DNA of 64,000 nt from Arenibacter sp041392165 (GCA_041392165.1 JAWKMN010000002.1:62001-126000), one strand, 5' to 3'; shown: positions 8,336 to 18,175, counted from the stretch's first letter. Translations and numbers: made by a program. Notes: generated from the sequence alone by a model not told the origin.

Positions 8336-9553
8336 TTAGTTACTTAAATAATTGATAATAGTAGTTTGTACATAGTAGGTTTTAATAGCCTCGATTTGAT
8401 TGATCTGAAATTTTAACTGCAATTCCTGAATATCCAGAATGTCCTTAAAATCAATCGTTTCCGTTTCGTAGCTTTTAATTAGGATTTGCTCTGCATCTTT
8501 AGCTTTTTTAAAGTTATATTTCTCGGTATTGAAGGTGATTTTTGCCTGATTTCGTTGTGAAATAGCTTTTGCATACGCCGCTTTTAAACTGTTGAAACGT
8601 TCCTTTTTTTGTGATTGGATTTCCTGAAGCTGCAATTGGTTCTGCTTGGTCTGCGATTTGTATTTGTTATTGAAGATCGGAATGTTTAACGAAAGCATTG
8701 GCATAACCATATCTTTAAACGAGCTGGTAATCATTGGGCTGTTTTCCTGATTACTATATTCTACACCGACTCCAAAACTGGGTGCACGTTCCTTTTGGTT
8801 TACCTGTTCGGATTTTTCTACAGCAAGGTACATTGTATCGAATTGGGACAGTTCGGGGTTTTGTGCTATAGATTCCAATTCTTGAACCTCTTTATTCTCT
8901 GGTATTTCAAAATCATCAACGATGGTTACCTCGTGGTTGTAAGCACGGTTTAACAGGCTGTTTAATGCCGCTTGAATACCTTGGTCTTGTTGGGTTAACA
9001 AGTCTTTTTGCTTTAAGAGCTCGTTTTGTCTTATTTGAAGCTTTAATACATCAACAGCAGAAGCGTTCCCTACTTCAATAGCAGTAAGTGCTAAGGTTTC
9101 GTAGGTGTATAGTAATGTTATTTGTTCATCTAAAACCGTTTGTTTGGCTCTAATTTCATAGAGTAAATAATAGAGGTTGGAAATTGGGAGTACCAATTTT
9201 CGCTGGGCAATTTCTAAATCTAACGCTTTAGTTTTGGATTGCGAATTGGCATAGTCCTTTTTGGCTTCTATGGTACCAAACCATGGAAACATTTGCATTG
9301 CCGATACCCTAAAACGCTCCATTGGCATTTCCATTTCTGGTTTAACAGCCATAAACCCGAAATTAAATTGGGTATTGGGCAAGCTATTGACTTCATTTAT
9401 TTTTTCCAAAGCAATTTGATGTTGCAAATCCAGTTTTTCTATTTCGGGATTATTCTCTAATGCTTCATTGATTAGTGTTTCTAATTGTTGCGCATTACCT
9501 TTGAGACAAAAGACAATGGCAAAAAGAAAAAAGACTGTTTTTATATGTTTCAT
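8336..9553 (-). CDS. TolC-family outer-membrane channel of the metal efflux system
   Basis: This 405-residue outer-membrane efflux protein (CusC/TolC family) has a signal peptide ending CLKGNAQQ (about residue 21). Long alpha-helical, Gln/Glu/Lys-rich stretches typical of the periplasmic tunnel (LEIAQRKLVLPISNLYYLL, KQKDLLTQQDQGIQAALNSL) fill most of the chain. Its ATG overlaps the stop codon of the CusA-type gene by four bases, so the two are translationally coupled. It would form the outer-membrane exit of the tripartite pump. Its length is on the short side of the family, as usual for Bacteroidota metal-efflux members. Confidence 0.9.
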   Translation of the reverse strand: MKHIKTVFFLFAIVFCLKGNAQQLETLINEALENNPEIEKLDLQHQIALEKINEVNSLPNTQFNFGFMAVKPEMEMPMERFRVSAMQMFPWFGTIEAKKDYANSQSKTKALDLEIAQRKLVLPISNLYYLLYEIRAKQTVLDEQITLLYTYETLALTAIEVGNASAVDVLKLQIRQNELLKQKDLLTQQDQGIQAALNSLLNRAYNHEVTIVDDFEIPENKEVQELESIAQNPELSQFDTMYLAVEKSEQVNQKERAPSFGVGVEYSNQENSPMITSSFKDMVMPMLSLNIPIFNNKYKSQTKQNQLQLQEIQSQKKERFNSLKAAYAKAISQRNQAKITFNTEKYNFKKAKDAEQILIKSYETETIDFKDILDIQELQLKFQINQIEAIKTYYVQTTIINYLSN

Positions 9554-12500
9554 TTTGATGCTCTTTTAAGTTGAAGCTCTTCCCGCCAGCTATAGAGTAC
9601 TGGCAACAAGAAATATGAAGTTACATCAATGAGCATCCCGCCCACGATGGGAATGGCCATTGGAATCATTATATCGCTTCCCTTTCCCGTAGATGTCAGT
9701 ACGGGCAACAATGCCAGAACCGTAGTTACAGTAGTCATTAAGCAGGGACGGATACGTTTCCCTGCCGCTTCCCTAGTGGCCTTGCGAATCCCTGATCTGT
9801 CGACGGGTTTTTCCTTATCGAAAGATTGGTCGAGATAGGTAGCCATTACCACACCGTCATCCGTGGCAATACCAAAGAGTGCAATAAACCCTACCCAGAC
9901 CGCTACGCTCAAATTGATGGCCTTGATATTGAACAGTTCGCGAAGGTTTTCACCGAACAAACTGAAATTGAGAAACCAGTCCTGCCCATAAAGCCATATC
10001 ATTACAAAACCACCTGCGAAGGCTATGGCAATACCCGTAAAGACCATCAATGAGGTGGTCACGGACTTAAACTGGAAGTACAAAATGAGAAATATGATAA
10101 GCAAACAGAGAGGAACTACAATGGCCAAAGTTTTCTCGGCACGCAACTGGTTTTCGTAGGTGCCCGTAAATTGGTAACTGATGCCCTTGGGAACGGTCAG
10201 TTTACCTTTGTCAATCTTGTCCTGAATCAATGCCTGGGCATTTTCTACCACATCCACTTCGGCAAAACCATCCAACTTGTCGAACAGGACATAGCCTACT
10301 AAGAACGTGTCCTCACTTTTGATGACCTGCGGTCCCTGTTCGTAACGAATGTCCACCAATTCGCCTAGGGAACAGGGTTCCCTTTTTCGACGGGGACATA
10401 GATATTTTTAAGGTCGGTCGGACTATCCCGCAGCTCACGAGGATAGCGCACTCGAACGGCATAACGCTCACGGCCTTCTACGGTCTGGGTCAGAGGCATC
10501 CCGCCTAAGGCCACTTGCAGGATTTCCTGCACGGCCATAATTGAAACACCGTAGCGCGCCAACTGTTCCCTTTTTATATCGACCTGCAGATAGGGTTTGC
10601 CCACAATACGGTCGGCAAACACAGCCTGTTCCTTGACCCCTTCGGCTTGCTTTAGGATTTCTTCGAGTTTAAGTCCGAACGTTTCGATCTCCCGTAAATC
10701 CTGCCCTTTGACCTTAATGCCCATTGGTGCGCGCATTCCTGTTTGAAGCATTACCAAACGGGTCTCTATGGGCTGTAATTTTGGGGCGGAGGTTACACCT
10801 GGAAGTTTTGTAACCCTAACGATTTCGTTCCAGATGTCATCCGGACTTTGGATTTCAGGTCGCCAGTTGCGGTAGTACTCGCCGCCATCATCCTCAATTA
10901 AATCATCCCTTAAAATGTTGGGTGTTTTCGAAAGGGTTCCGTTTTTACGAACGTTTTCTACTATGCTAGAACTGATATCCGTATTCTCATTGAAAAATAA
11001 CTTCCCGTTTTTCAAGACAAAGAGTCCGTCGTCATTTACCCGATAGCGTTGCCGTTCCCCTGAAGCGTTACGCATATATTCAGATTTGTACTGAATCACG
11101 TTTTCGTACATAGAGAGCGGTGCCGGGTCAAGGGATGATTCGGTACGTCCCGCCTTTCCGACCACAGTTTCAATTTCGGGAATGGTGGCCACTGCCATGT
11201 CCAATTGTTGCAGGACCCTTTTGTTTTCTTCAATGCCCGCGTGGGGAAGGGATGTTGGCATCAACAGGAACGAGCCCTCGTTGAGCGCGGGCATAAATTC
11301 TTTGCCCGTGTTCCTCATAATGAAAAAACCGAGAACAAGCAGCGTAGTGGGAATTGCAAGAAACAATACCCTGTTTTGCAATGCCCATTTTAAGATACGG
11401 TCGTAGTATTTTCTTAGCAGTGAAAAGATTCCGAGAACCCCGAAACAGCATACTGCCACAAAAATCAGGTTCATTAACAGACTGCGGTCAAAGCCAAGCG
11501 GTCGCCAGTATTCGGCCAATAGGAACACGACCGCTATGGTGGCGATAGCCGTATTTATAAAGTTTTTTTGCTTTCTCAAAAGCCTGCCAAACGATGAGGC
11601 AGGTGTTAAATGCATTGATAGTATGACTACTGTGCCAAAGGCAACAAGTGCCAATCCTATCCAATATCCGAAGGCTACGGCTATGATTCCCGAAATGACC
11701 AAAATTCCATTGATAGCATATTTGGAATGCTTGCGCAATTCCCTTTTTTTAAAAAAAGTTGCCGCAAAAGGCGGTATGATAAACAGCGCGATAATAAGTG
11801 CTGCGGCAAGTGCCATCGTTTTGGTAAAGGCCAGTGGTCGGAATAATTTGCCCTCGGCACCTATCATGGTAAACACGGGAAGGAAACTTATGATCGTTGT
11901 CATTACCGCTGTAACAATGGCACCGGATACTTCCGAAGTGGCATTGTAGACAATTTCGTTTGTAGTGTAGGGTTGACCGTTTTTGTTTGCCCGTAAGCCT
12001 TCATCTTCTAGATGACGAATCATATTTTCGGCAAGGATAACACCTACATCCACTATTGTGCCAATGGCTATGGCAATACCTGAAAGTGCCACAATGTTCG
12101 CATCTACGTTAAAGAGTTTCATCGTGATAAATACCATTAACACCGCCACGGGCAAGAGTCCAGAAATTAGAAGGGAAGCCCTAAGATTGAACACCATAAT
12201 GATAATGACCAAAATGGTAATCAGTATTTCTAAAGTAAGTGCTTCATTAAGTGTTTCCAAAGTTTCTTGGATAAGCGCTGTTCTGTCATAAAAAGGTACA
12301 ATGGTGACTTGGGAGGTTCTTCCATCACTCAATACTTTTGATGGCAAGCCTGCACTCAATTCTTTTATTTTATCCTTTACATTATTGATGACTTCCAATG
12401 GATTTGCCCCATAGCGGGCAACAACAACTGCACCTACTACTTCCGCACCTTCTTTGTCCAACAATCCCCTGCGGGATGCCGGACCTAAGTTTACTTTCGC

Positions 12501-13337
12501 TATATCTTTGATTTTGATGGAAGTATAATCCTCAGAGGTGACTACCGTATTTTCAATGTCCGCAACAGATTTGAGATAACCTAGGCCACGAACCAAATAC
12601 TCTACTTTATTTATTTCAATAGTCTGTGCACCAATATCTTTATTGCTTTCCTTCACGGCTTTTACCACTTGATCCAGGCCAATATTGTATTGGCGCATCA
12701 ATTCTGGATCAACATCAATTTGATATTCCTGAACGTATCCTCCAATGGAGGCTACCTCGGAAACACCACTGGCCGCCGATAGTGCATATTTTACGTAGTA
12801 GTCCTGGATGCTTCTCAATTCCTGCATATCCCAACCACCGGTTACATTGCCATCTGTATCCCTGCCCTCTAGGGTATACCAGAAAATTTGTCCCAAGCCG
12901 GTGGCATCCGGACCTAAAGCAGGACTTACCCCTTCCGGGAGCAATCCACTGGGTAAGGAGTTTAGTTTTTCAAGAATCCGGCTTCGGCTCCAGTAAAATT
13001 CTATGTCCTCTTCGAAAATGACATAGATGCTTGAAAACCCGAACATGGATGAACTGCGTATGGTTTTTACGCCCGGGATACCTAAAAGCGATGTGGTTAA
13101 AGGATACGTGATTTGGTCTTCTATATCCTGTGGGGAACTACCATCCCATTTGGTGAAAACTATTTGTTGGTTCTCACCAATGTCCGGAATTGCGTCTACA
13201 GCAACCGGATTGCGGGGCAAAAATCCGGTATCCCAATTAAAAGGGGCATTTATGGTACCCCATCCAACAAATAATAGGAGGATGAGTACCGCAACCAATT
13301 TATTCTCGATAAGAAATTTAATTCCTTTGTTGAGCAT
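9550..13337 (-). pseudogene. CusA/CzcA-family heavy-metal RND pump, frameshifted
   Basis: This inner-membrane proton-driven RND exporter would be about 1,260 residues if intact. The first 990 codons (13337 to 10365) run through the N-terminal TM helix, porter domains and most of the TM bundle, including the relay segment GTIVDVGVILAEN with its Asp. They also hold the extra helical insertion before FFKKRELRKHSKYAI that is usual in Bacteroidota members. They end NPVP-stop (TAG at 10367-10365). The remainder continues in another frame (LGELVDIRYEQGPQVIKSED...) to 9550. One missing C in the run at 10368-10370 (coding strand CCC where CCCC would restore VPLGEL) explains the break. metG carries the same type of lesion, so a base-calling error is more likely than a dead gene. 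As written the pump would lose its C-terminal porter part and TM helices. Confidence 0.9.
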
Positions 13338-13448
13338 TTTAAGTGATTTTTAGACATTTTGAAATTGAATTGCACTAAACCTAACGTACAGCAGGTTTGG
13401 CCCTTAAACAGCAATGGCCGTTGGGCTTTAATTTCTATAGTCTATAAA

Positions 13449-13871
13449 TCAAATAAGGAAAGTTTGGTTCAGAATTTGAATATCCCGTATCAGAGGTGGG
13501 GGGGAGTAATCTCCAAATGGAATAACGTTTTTGTCAAATCCTTCAAATAAATTTATGTAGGTATAAACAAATGAGGTAAAAAATAGTTGTTGGTCAAATG
13601 AAATTTGATCGAATGAAATTTTTAAATCATCCTGGCCATCCTGGGAAAATTGGACGTCATTACAACAATCCATATCCATTTTCGCAATTAAGCACTCATT
13701 GTCCGAATCTATATTGCCTGCCTTCATCAAACAGGTGTCAACCTCTTCATAGAAACTGAAATCTACCAAATGATTACCACAGTAGTGCATGTCCACAGAA
13801 AAAGACAATGTGGAAAACAGCACTATAAAGGCCATTGCAATGGATACTATTTTTCGAAAGAATGCCAACAT
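13449..13871 (-). CDS. HYC_CC_PP family exported protein
   Basis: The 140-residue product starts at the ATG at 13871; a TTG six codons upstream is less likely. It has a signal peptide (MLAFFRKIVSIAMAFIVLFS) and the three motifs that name this Bacteroidota family: HYC (MHYCGNHLVD), CC (DMDCCND) and PP (SPPPLIRD). The Cys and His residues suggest metal binding. It is 111 bases upstream of the CusA-type gene on the same strand and probably heads the efflux operon, which supports a role in copper sensing or periplasmic binding. No biochemical function is established to my knowledge. An AT-rich spacer follows upstream, where the operon promoter should lie. Confidence 0.82.
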   Translation of the reverse strand: MLAFFRKIVSIAMAFIVLFSTLSFSVDMHYCGNHLVDFSFYEEVDTCLMKAGNIDSDNECLIAKMDMDCCNDVQFSQDGQDDLKISFDQISFDQQLFFTSFVYTYINLFEGFDKNVIPFGDYSPPPLIRDIQILNQTFLI

Positions 13872-14327
13872 TATTTTACAAAAGTACAAAATTTATGAGT
13901 CCATTATGATTTTTAACAGAAGATTAGAATTATCAATAAATTTGTTGAATTGTTACCTGAACAAAATAAAGTACATATTTTGCAGGTAGCATACTCGGGA
14001 CATAAAAGAGTATATCTGCGTTTTATTTATTACAATTTTCTTGGTTCCTTAATGGTTTAATAACTACAAAATCTTCAATAAATTGTCTTTTTTCCACAGA
14101 TATTCATTGTGCCCATCCGATAGTAAATGAATTCAAGTGAAATTGTGGAAGTCCATAGGCGAAAATTATTTGTTGTGGTTTATTTTGTTATACTTTAATA
14201 GGTTGTGTATAATTATTGTGATTTCCCAGTTTCCTTTTTACCTGTACTTATATATTTATTCTGCCTGCAATTGTATAGGGGAACAAAAGCACTTTGGTTT
14301 ATTTGGTAACCTTAGGATGAGCGACAA
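13872..14327. other. AT-rich intergenic spacer
   Basis: About 450 AT-rich bases separate the minus-strand metal operon from plus-strand genes and should hold their divergent promoters. I see no RNA gene, no repeat and no convincing reading frame; a 68-codon frame at 14137-14343 has low-complexity hydrophobic content and looks accidental. Confidence 0.5.
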
Positions 14328-14525
14328 ATGGACAATTTTATAGGTTTGGAATGGTTGGATCGTATAAAAAAATTTATTGATCGCCAATATAAGAATTGGC
14401 TTTTGAGGGGGCAGTTGTACCGGCTTATCCGGGAACAGTCAATAAAACATATTTGTGGGCCACTTTTCACTGTTTTGATATTCCTTCTATTTATTGCACT
14501 TTTGCATTTTATTTTAGACTTATAA
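14328..14525 (+). CDS. Possible small membrane protein, unknown
   Basis: This is a 65-codon frame from an ATG, with a basic N-terminal half (IKKFIDRQYKNWLLRGQLYRL) and a C-terminal hydrophobic helix (about residues 45-64, FTVLIFLLFIALLHFILDL), i.e. the shape of a tail-anchored small membrane protein. It ends 39 bases before asnA. I recognise no family. Codon choice is ordinary for the region, but nothing beyond length and composition supports expression. Confidence 0.35.
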   Translation: MDNFIGLEWLDRIKKFIDRQYKNWLLRGQLYRLIREQSIKHICGPLFTVLIFLLFIALLHFILDL

Positions 14526-14564
14526 ACTGGCAGGAGGCCAATCTGCCCATTAAACGTAAACAGA

Positions 14565-15608
14565 ATGGATTATAACTTACAAATCCCGAAAGGATATCGG
14601 CCGCAATTAAATATGCAGGAGACAGAACAGGCGATTAAATTGATTAAGGATTTTTTTGAGCTTAGTTTGTCATCGGAATTAAGATTGAGAAGAATAACGG
14701 CGCCTTTATTTGTAAAAAAGGGATCTGGAATAAATGATGATCTTAGTGGGGTGGAACGTCCGGTTACCTTTCCTATAAAAAGCATGAACGATGCCGAAGC
14801 CGAAATTGTCCATTCGCTTGCAAAATGGAAAAGGCTTGCTTTGGCCCAGTTGGACATAGAGTCGGGCTACGGGGTGTATACGGATATGAACGCCTTGCGT
14901 CCGGACGAAGTTTTTTCAAATATACATTCCATATATGTAGATCAGTGGGATTGGGAAAGAGTGGTCTCTGAAGAAGAAAGAACTATCGACTTTCTAAAAT
15001 ATATTGTAAGAAAAATTTACAGTATTTTTAGAAGGGTAGAATATATTGTTTATGAGCGATACCCCCAGTTAAAGCCTGTACTTCCGGAAGGGATTACCTT
15101 TGTTCATGCAGAGGAATTGGCGGAACAGTACCCTGATCTTTCTTCCAAGGAACGGGAATCGGTAGTGGCTAAAAAGTATGGTGCCGTATTTATAATAGGA
15201 ATTGGAGGGGTGCTTCCTGAAGGGAAAAAGCATGATGGCAGAGCTCCCGATTATGATGACTGGAGTACCGAAACCGAAAATGGCTTTAAGGGGCTTAATG
15301 GGGACATCCTTGTTTGGAACCCTATACTGGAAGAAGCCTTGGAGCTTTCTTCCATGGGGATCCGTGTGGATAAAGAAGCACTTAATAGGCAACTGGCAAT
15401 TGAAGGGGCCGAAGGTAGAAAAAAATTGATGTGGCACAGCATGCTTCTCAATGATGAGCTGCCATTATCCATAGGAGGAGGTATCGGTCAGTCCCGTCTA
15501 TGTATGTTCTTCCTGAAAAAAGCGCATATTGGAGAGATTCAGACCAGTATCTGGCCAGAAGAAATGATAGATGCATGCAAGCAGGGAAATATTCCCATTC
15601 TCTTTTAA
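14565..15608 (+). CDS. asnA: Aspartate--ammonia ligase (asparagine synthetase A)
   Basis: AsnA makes L-asparagine from aspartate, ammonia and ATP in the cytoplasm. The 347-residue protein shows family signatures along its length: KLIKDFFELSLSSELRLRRI near the N-terminus, APLFVKKGSGINDDLSG, PVTFPIKSM, YGVYTDMNALR, and the class II aminoacyl-tRNA-synthetase-like motif 3 (LSIGGGIGQSRLCMFFL, about residues 300-316). Length matches the usual 330-350. It is transcribed alone, with a clear hairpin terminator starting 28 bases after the stop. Confidence 0.97.
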   Translation: MDYNLQIPKGYRPQLNMQETEQAIKLIKDFFELSLSSELRLRRITAPLFVKKGSGINDDLSGVERPVTFPIKSMNDAEAEIVHSLAKWKRLALAQLDIESGYGVYTDMNALRPDEVFSNIHSIYVDQWDWERVVSEEERTIDFLKYIVRKIYSIFRRVEYIVYERYPQLKPVLPEGITFVHAEELAEQYPDLSSKERESVVAKKYGAVFIIGIGGVLPEGKKHDGRAPDYDDWSTETENGFKGLNGDILVWNPILEEALELSSMGIRVDKEALNRQLAIEGAEGRKKLMWHSMLLNDELPLSIGGGIGQSRLCMFFLKKAHIGEIQTSIWPEEMIDACKQGNIPILF

Positions 15609-15635
15609 TCACCTTGTTTTAATTACCTTATAGAT

Positions 15636-15666
15636 GGGCTGCCGATAATTTTTGGCGGCCCTTTTT
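15636..15666 (+). terminator. Intrinsic terminator of asnA
   Basis: An 8-bp stem GGGCTGCC/GGCGGCCC (one G-U pair) with a 10-base loop is followed by five T, 28 bases after the asnA stop. Confidence 0.8.
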
Positions 15667-15857
15667 ACATACACTAATGTTTTTAACAATAGTGGATTAC
15701 CTATGGGAATAGGAACTATGCTTGGGAGCCTCCGTGAGGTCTGGAAGATCGGTTCATGTCACTTTCAGCCCATATACCGTTCCCTCAGTAAGGGATTTAT
15801 GGGCAGGAGGTTTAATTAATTTGTACTTTGTAATAAATCTTAAAACATTGAGTGTTT

Positions 15858-15983
15858 ATGGCTAGGGTTTTAACCGATTACTATTTAAGGTGGAAAGCCG
15901 CTATTGATCCTGAGGGATCCCCTCTTCCGGACAGTGAAAGTATTGGGAAATTTTTGGTCGTTGTTAAATGGCACGGCCAATAA
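15858..15983 (+). CDS. Possible 41-residue peptide upstream of moaE
   Basis: An ATG-initiated 41-codon frame (MARVLTDYYLRWKAAIDP..., ending VVVKWHGQ) ends 56 bases before the moaE start chosen here. It has a mixed soluble composition. It is not MoaD, which would be about 80 residues ending in Gly-Gly. It may be a real small protein, a leader peptide, or chance. Confidence 0.25.
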   Translation: MARVLTDYYLRWKAAIDPEGSPLPDSESIGKFLVVVKWHGQ

Positions 15984-16039
15984 GAAACCTTGATGTTTAT
16001 TTTCTGAATGTTGATTACCTTAGCACTAAAGTATTTTCC

Positions 16040-16483
16040 ATGGAAAGAAGCAAAATAAAAAGCGTATTTGTACAGGGAGCTATTGGTCCGGAGTTCATAG
16101 CCCATTCCATAGCAAAGCACCAGTCCAAAACCACTATTGGGGCCCATGATATTTTTTTGGGCCAGGTGCGGGCAGATCTGATTAACGGGCAGGAAGTGGC
16201 CGCCATAGAATATACTGCCTATGAGGAAATGGCCAATGTAACGTTTCATGAAATTAGGGAGGCTGCCTTTGCCAAGTATAACTTGAGCTGTATGCATATC
16301 CATCACAGTTTGGGAAGGGTAAATGCCGGGGAAATATGCCTGTTTGTTTTTGTATCGTCCCCCCATAGAAAAGAAGTGTTTGAGGCCCTGCACCATGTGG
16401 TGGAAGAAATAAAAAACCAGGTTCCTATTTTTGGAAGGGAACTGTTTAAGGATGATTCCTATCAATGGAAAGTAAATAAATAA
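16040..16483 (+). CDS. moaE: Molybdopterin synthase catalytic subunit MoaE
   Basis: MoaE is the large subunit of molybdopterin synthase, which adds two sulfurs to cyclic pyranopterin monophosphate using thiocarboxylated MoaD. The start is set at the ATG at 16040, giving 147 residues. The same frame is open back to an ATG at 15968, but residues before SKIKSVFVQGAI do not resemble the family. Signatures are IGAHDIFLGQVRAD (near residue 33), AIEYTAYEEMA, the IHHSLGRVNAGE block and FVSSPHRKEVFEAL, then the C-terminal PIFGRELF. It is followed after two bases by moaC. No moaD or moaA is present nearby, so the MoaD partner must be encoded elsewhere. Confidence 0.93.
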   Translation: MERSKIKSVFVQGAIGPEFIAHSIAKHQSKTTIGAHDIFLGQVRADLINGQEVAAIEYTAYEEMANVTFHEIREAAFAKYNLSCMHIHHSLGRVNAGEICLFVFVSSPHRKEVFEALHHVVEEIKNQVPIFGRELFKDDSYQWKVNK

Positions 16484-16485
16484 GG

Positions 16486-16917
16486 ATGGTAGATATTACC
16501 CATAAAAAAGCCACATTGCGCACTGCCGTTGCCCAGGCTATAGTCCAAGTAAGTTCGGAGGATACCATAACGGCCATAAGAAACCATACGGTACCCAAGG
16601 GCGATGTGTTTGCCATGAGCAAGGCTGCCGGACTTTTGGGAGTAAAGAGAACGGCGGACCTATTGCCCGACTGTCACCCTCTGCCTATTGAATACACCGA
16701 TATTTCATACACTATAAGCGGTTTGCAGATTACAGTTTTAATTACGGTGAAGACCATGTACAAGACCGGGGTGGAAGTGGAGGCTATGCACGGGGCCAGT
16801 ATAGTGGCCCTAAATATGTACGATATGCTAAAGCCTATAGACAAGGGTATTGAAATACAAAATATTAAGTTGCTTAAGAAAACCGGGGGTAAGTCGGATA
16901 TAGGTATAAAAGAATAA
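16486..16917 (+). CDS. moaC: Cyclic pyranopterin monophosphate synthase MoaC
   Basis: MoaC completes the first step of molybdenum cofactor synthesis, converting the MoaA product to cyclic pyranopterin monophosphate. The 143-residue protein opens MVDITHKKATLRTAVA and contains the conserved KGDVFAMSKAAGLLGVKRT, LLPDCHPLPI, VEVEAMHGASIVALNMYDM and the C-terminal LLKKTGGKSDI; these hold the active-site Asp, Lys and His residues of the family. It lies two bases after moaE, hence the same operon. Length is slightly under the usual 155-160 residues because of a short N-terminus. Confidence 0.95.
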   Translation: MVDITHKKATLRTAVAQAIVQVSSEDTITAIRNHTVPKGDVFAMSKAAGLLGVKRTADLLPDCHPLPIEYTDISYTISGLQITVLITVKTMYKTGVEVEAMHGASIVALNMYDMLKPIDKGIEIQNIKLLKKTGGKSDIGIKE

Positions 16918-16961
16918 CCCTCAGCTATGATTTTTAACAAATATTTTGGAATATCCCTTCA

Positions 16962-16969
16962 TATCTTTG
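16962..16969 (+). promoter_or_regulatory. -7 promoter box
   Basis: TATCTTTG fits TAnnTTTG and ends four bases before the ATG of the secreted protein at 16974, implying a leaderless or nearly leaderless message. Confidence 0.5.
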
Positions 16970-16973
16970 TGGT

Positions 16974-17348
16974 ATGAAAAAAACAAGTTACTTGCTTTTT
17001 TTTAGGATTCTAGCACTTATACTTTTCTTAAGTATAGGCCAAGTCTCCTTGGCTACCACCAAAGAGATCAAGGAAGTTAAGTCCGGGGTTAATGGTGAGA
17101 TCCAAACGGACCATCATTTAACCTATAAAGTGCCGTACTCTGGGTATACCATGCTACTTGCCGAAGGCAATTATCAATTGCCAACGGTCAACGAGTTGAG
17201 GCCTAATTTTAATTTATTGTCCCCCAGTATTATAAGTTGCCATTCCGAACTTAAGGAAAGGGAGCTTATTTTCTTAAAAAAGGAAGTCCATATTTTAGCT
17301 AGTCTGGACTCACTTACCATTATATATCCCTTTCACACCTTTTTATAA
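16974..17348 (+). CDS. Small exported protein of unknown function
   Basis: The 124-residue product has an N-terminal signal peptide (MKKTSYLLFFRILALILFLSI, likely cleaved after SLA near residue 27). The mature part has no motif I recognise; a short hydrophobic C-terminus (LTIIYPFHTFL) closes it. It follows moaC by 56 bases but has its own -7 box, so it is probably independent of molybdopterin synthesis. Confidence 0.6.
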   Translation: MKKTSYLLFFRILALILFLSIGQVSLATTKEIKEVKSGVNGEIQTDHHLTYKVPYSGYTMLLAEGNYQLPTVNELRPNFNLLSPSIISCHSELKERELIFLKKEVHILASLDSLTIIYPFHTFL

Positions 17349-17555
17349 ATTTTTCCATTTTTTAATCTGAATAATTCCCCCTCCAACAACTTTGTCACAC
17401 CTTCGTGTGGCCATTTGTCGGAATGGACATCGGCATCTTGCGTTGTACCTTTCCTTTGGAGAGTCCGCCTGGGCCGGTAGGCAGGGTCGGAACTGTCTTT
17501 TTAAGCAGTTCAGGGGATAGCAACTAATAAAGGAATAATTTAAAAAAAATATACA

Positions 17556-18065
17556 ATGGGTACATCAATGTTACTGGTATCGGCTTTATTGGTGCTTTGC
17601 ACCGTCATACCTTTTGTAATCCTCAATAAATCAGGTAAAGGGGATTTGAAAATAATGTCTAAGGAAGTTAAAAAATTAATGGTCGAATCCCAATTGAAAT
17701 TCGATCTAAAGGAAAGTTGGGGCAATTCGTTCATTGGCCTGGATTCAAATAATGGAAAACTTATTTTTTCCAAAGTTTTTGATGGTGTTGTGGCGCTCGA
17801 AAATATTGACCTCGTAGAGGTATCCAGTGCCAAAATCGTAAGGAAGACCCAGGTGGTCAAGTCGAACAATAGGAAAGAGACGGTTTTGGAGAAATTGGAT
17901 TTGGAGATTAGTTTTTTAGATCATGAAAAGACGGTCATGACGCTTAATTTTTATGACATCAACAGTATTTACATGGAGGATTATGAACTTGTCCGGGCCG
18001 AAAAATGGAATACTGCCATCAATGGGATAATAGCGACATCATTAAATAAAGCAAGAGTGGCATAA
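17556..18065 (+). CDS. Unknown protein with one N-terminal membrane helix
   Basis: This 169-residue protein is anchored by an N-terminal helix (residues 4-24, SMLLVSALLVLCTVIPFVIL). The rest is a soluble alpha/beta domain with LIFSKVFDGVVALENIDLVEV and a C-terminal VMTLNFYDINSIYMEDYELV, reminiscent of PH-like/YcxB-type membrane-associated domains, but I cannot assign it. A GC-rich spacer (about 17400-17520) containing hairpins (CACAC-CTTC-GTGTG) separates it from the preceding gene. A strong terminator follows. Confidence 0.65.
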   Translation: MGTSMLLVSALLVLCTVIPFVILNKSGKGDLKIMSKEVKKLMVESQLKFDLKESWGNSFIGLDSNNGKLIFSKVFDGVVALENIDLVEVSSAKIVRKTQVVKSNNRKETVLEKLDLEISFLDHEKTVMTLNFYDINSIYMEDYELVRAEKWNTAINGIIATSLNKARVA

Positions 18066-18086
18066 ACATTAAGGAATTCCATAAGT

Positions 18087-18138
18087 AAAAAGCCTAGGTG
18101 TTGGAAGGGTTAATCCCCCTAAAAGCCTAGGCTATTTT
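18087..18138. terminator. Convergent terminator hairpin
   Basis: AAAAGCCTAGG (18087-18097) pairs with CCTAGGCTATTTT (18127-18139, one bulged A), with an inner GGG/CCC stem. It lies between a plus-strand and a minus-strand gene and carries A/T tracts on both sides, so it can serve both. Confidence 0.75.
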
Positions 18139-18175
18139 ATTTGTTGAAATAGTGGTGTAGAAAAATCATGGACAA

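Noticed and set aside
10365..10370. Programmed ribosomal frameshift in the pump gene
   Set aside because: The site GTTCCCTAG lacks an X-XXY-YYZ slippery heptamer, and metG shows the same lesion; an artefact or mutation is simpler.
11536..11949. Long plus-strand frames inside the pump gene (also 12626-13021)
   Set aside because: They are antisense to a clear RND protein, and their translations are low-complexity mirrors of membrane helices.
15700..15790. Possible SRP RNA or molybdenum-cofactor riboswitch upstream of moaE (TCTGGAAGA loop, CCTCCGTGAGG hairpin)
   Set aside because: The conserved SRP loop (GGAAGGA with AGCAGC) and the riboswitch core could not be matched; only short local hairpins form.
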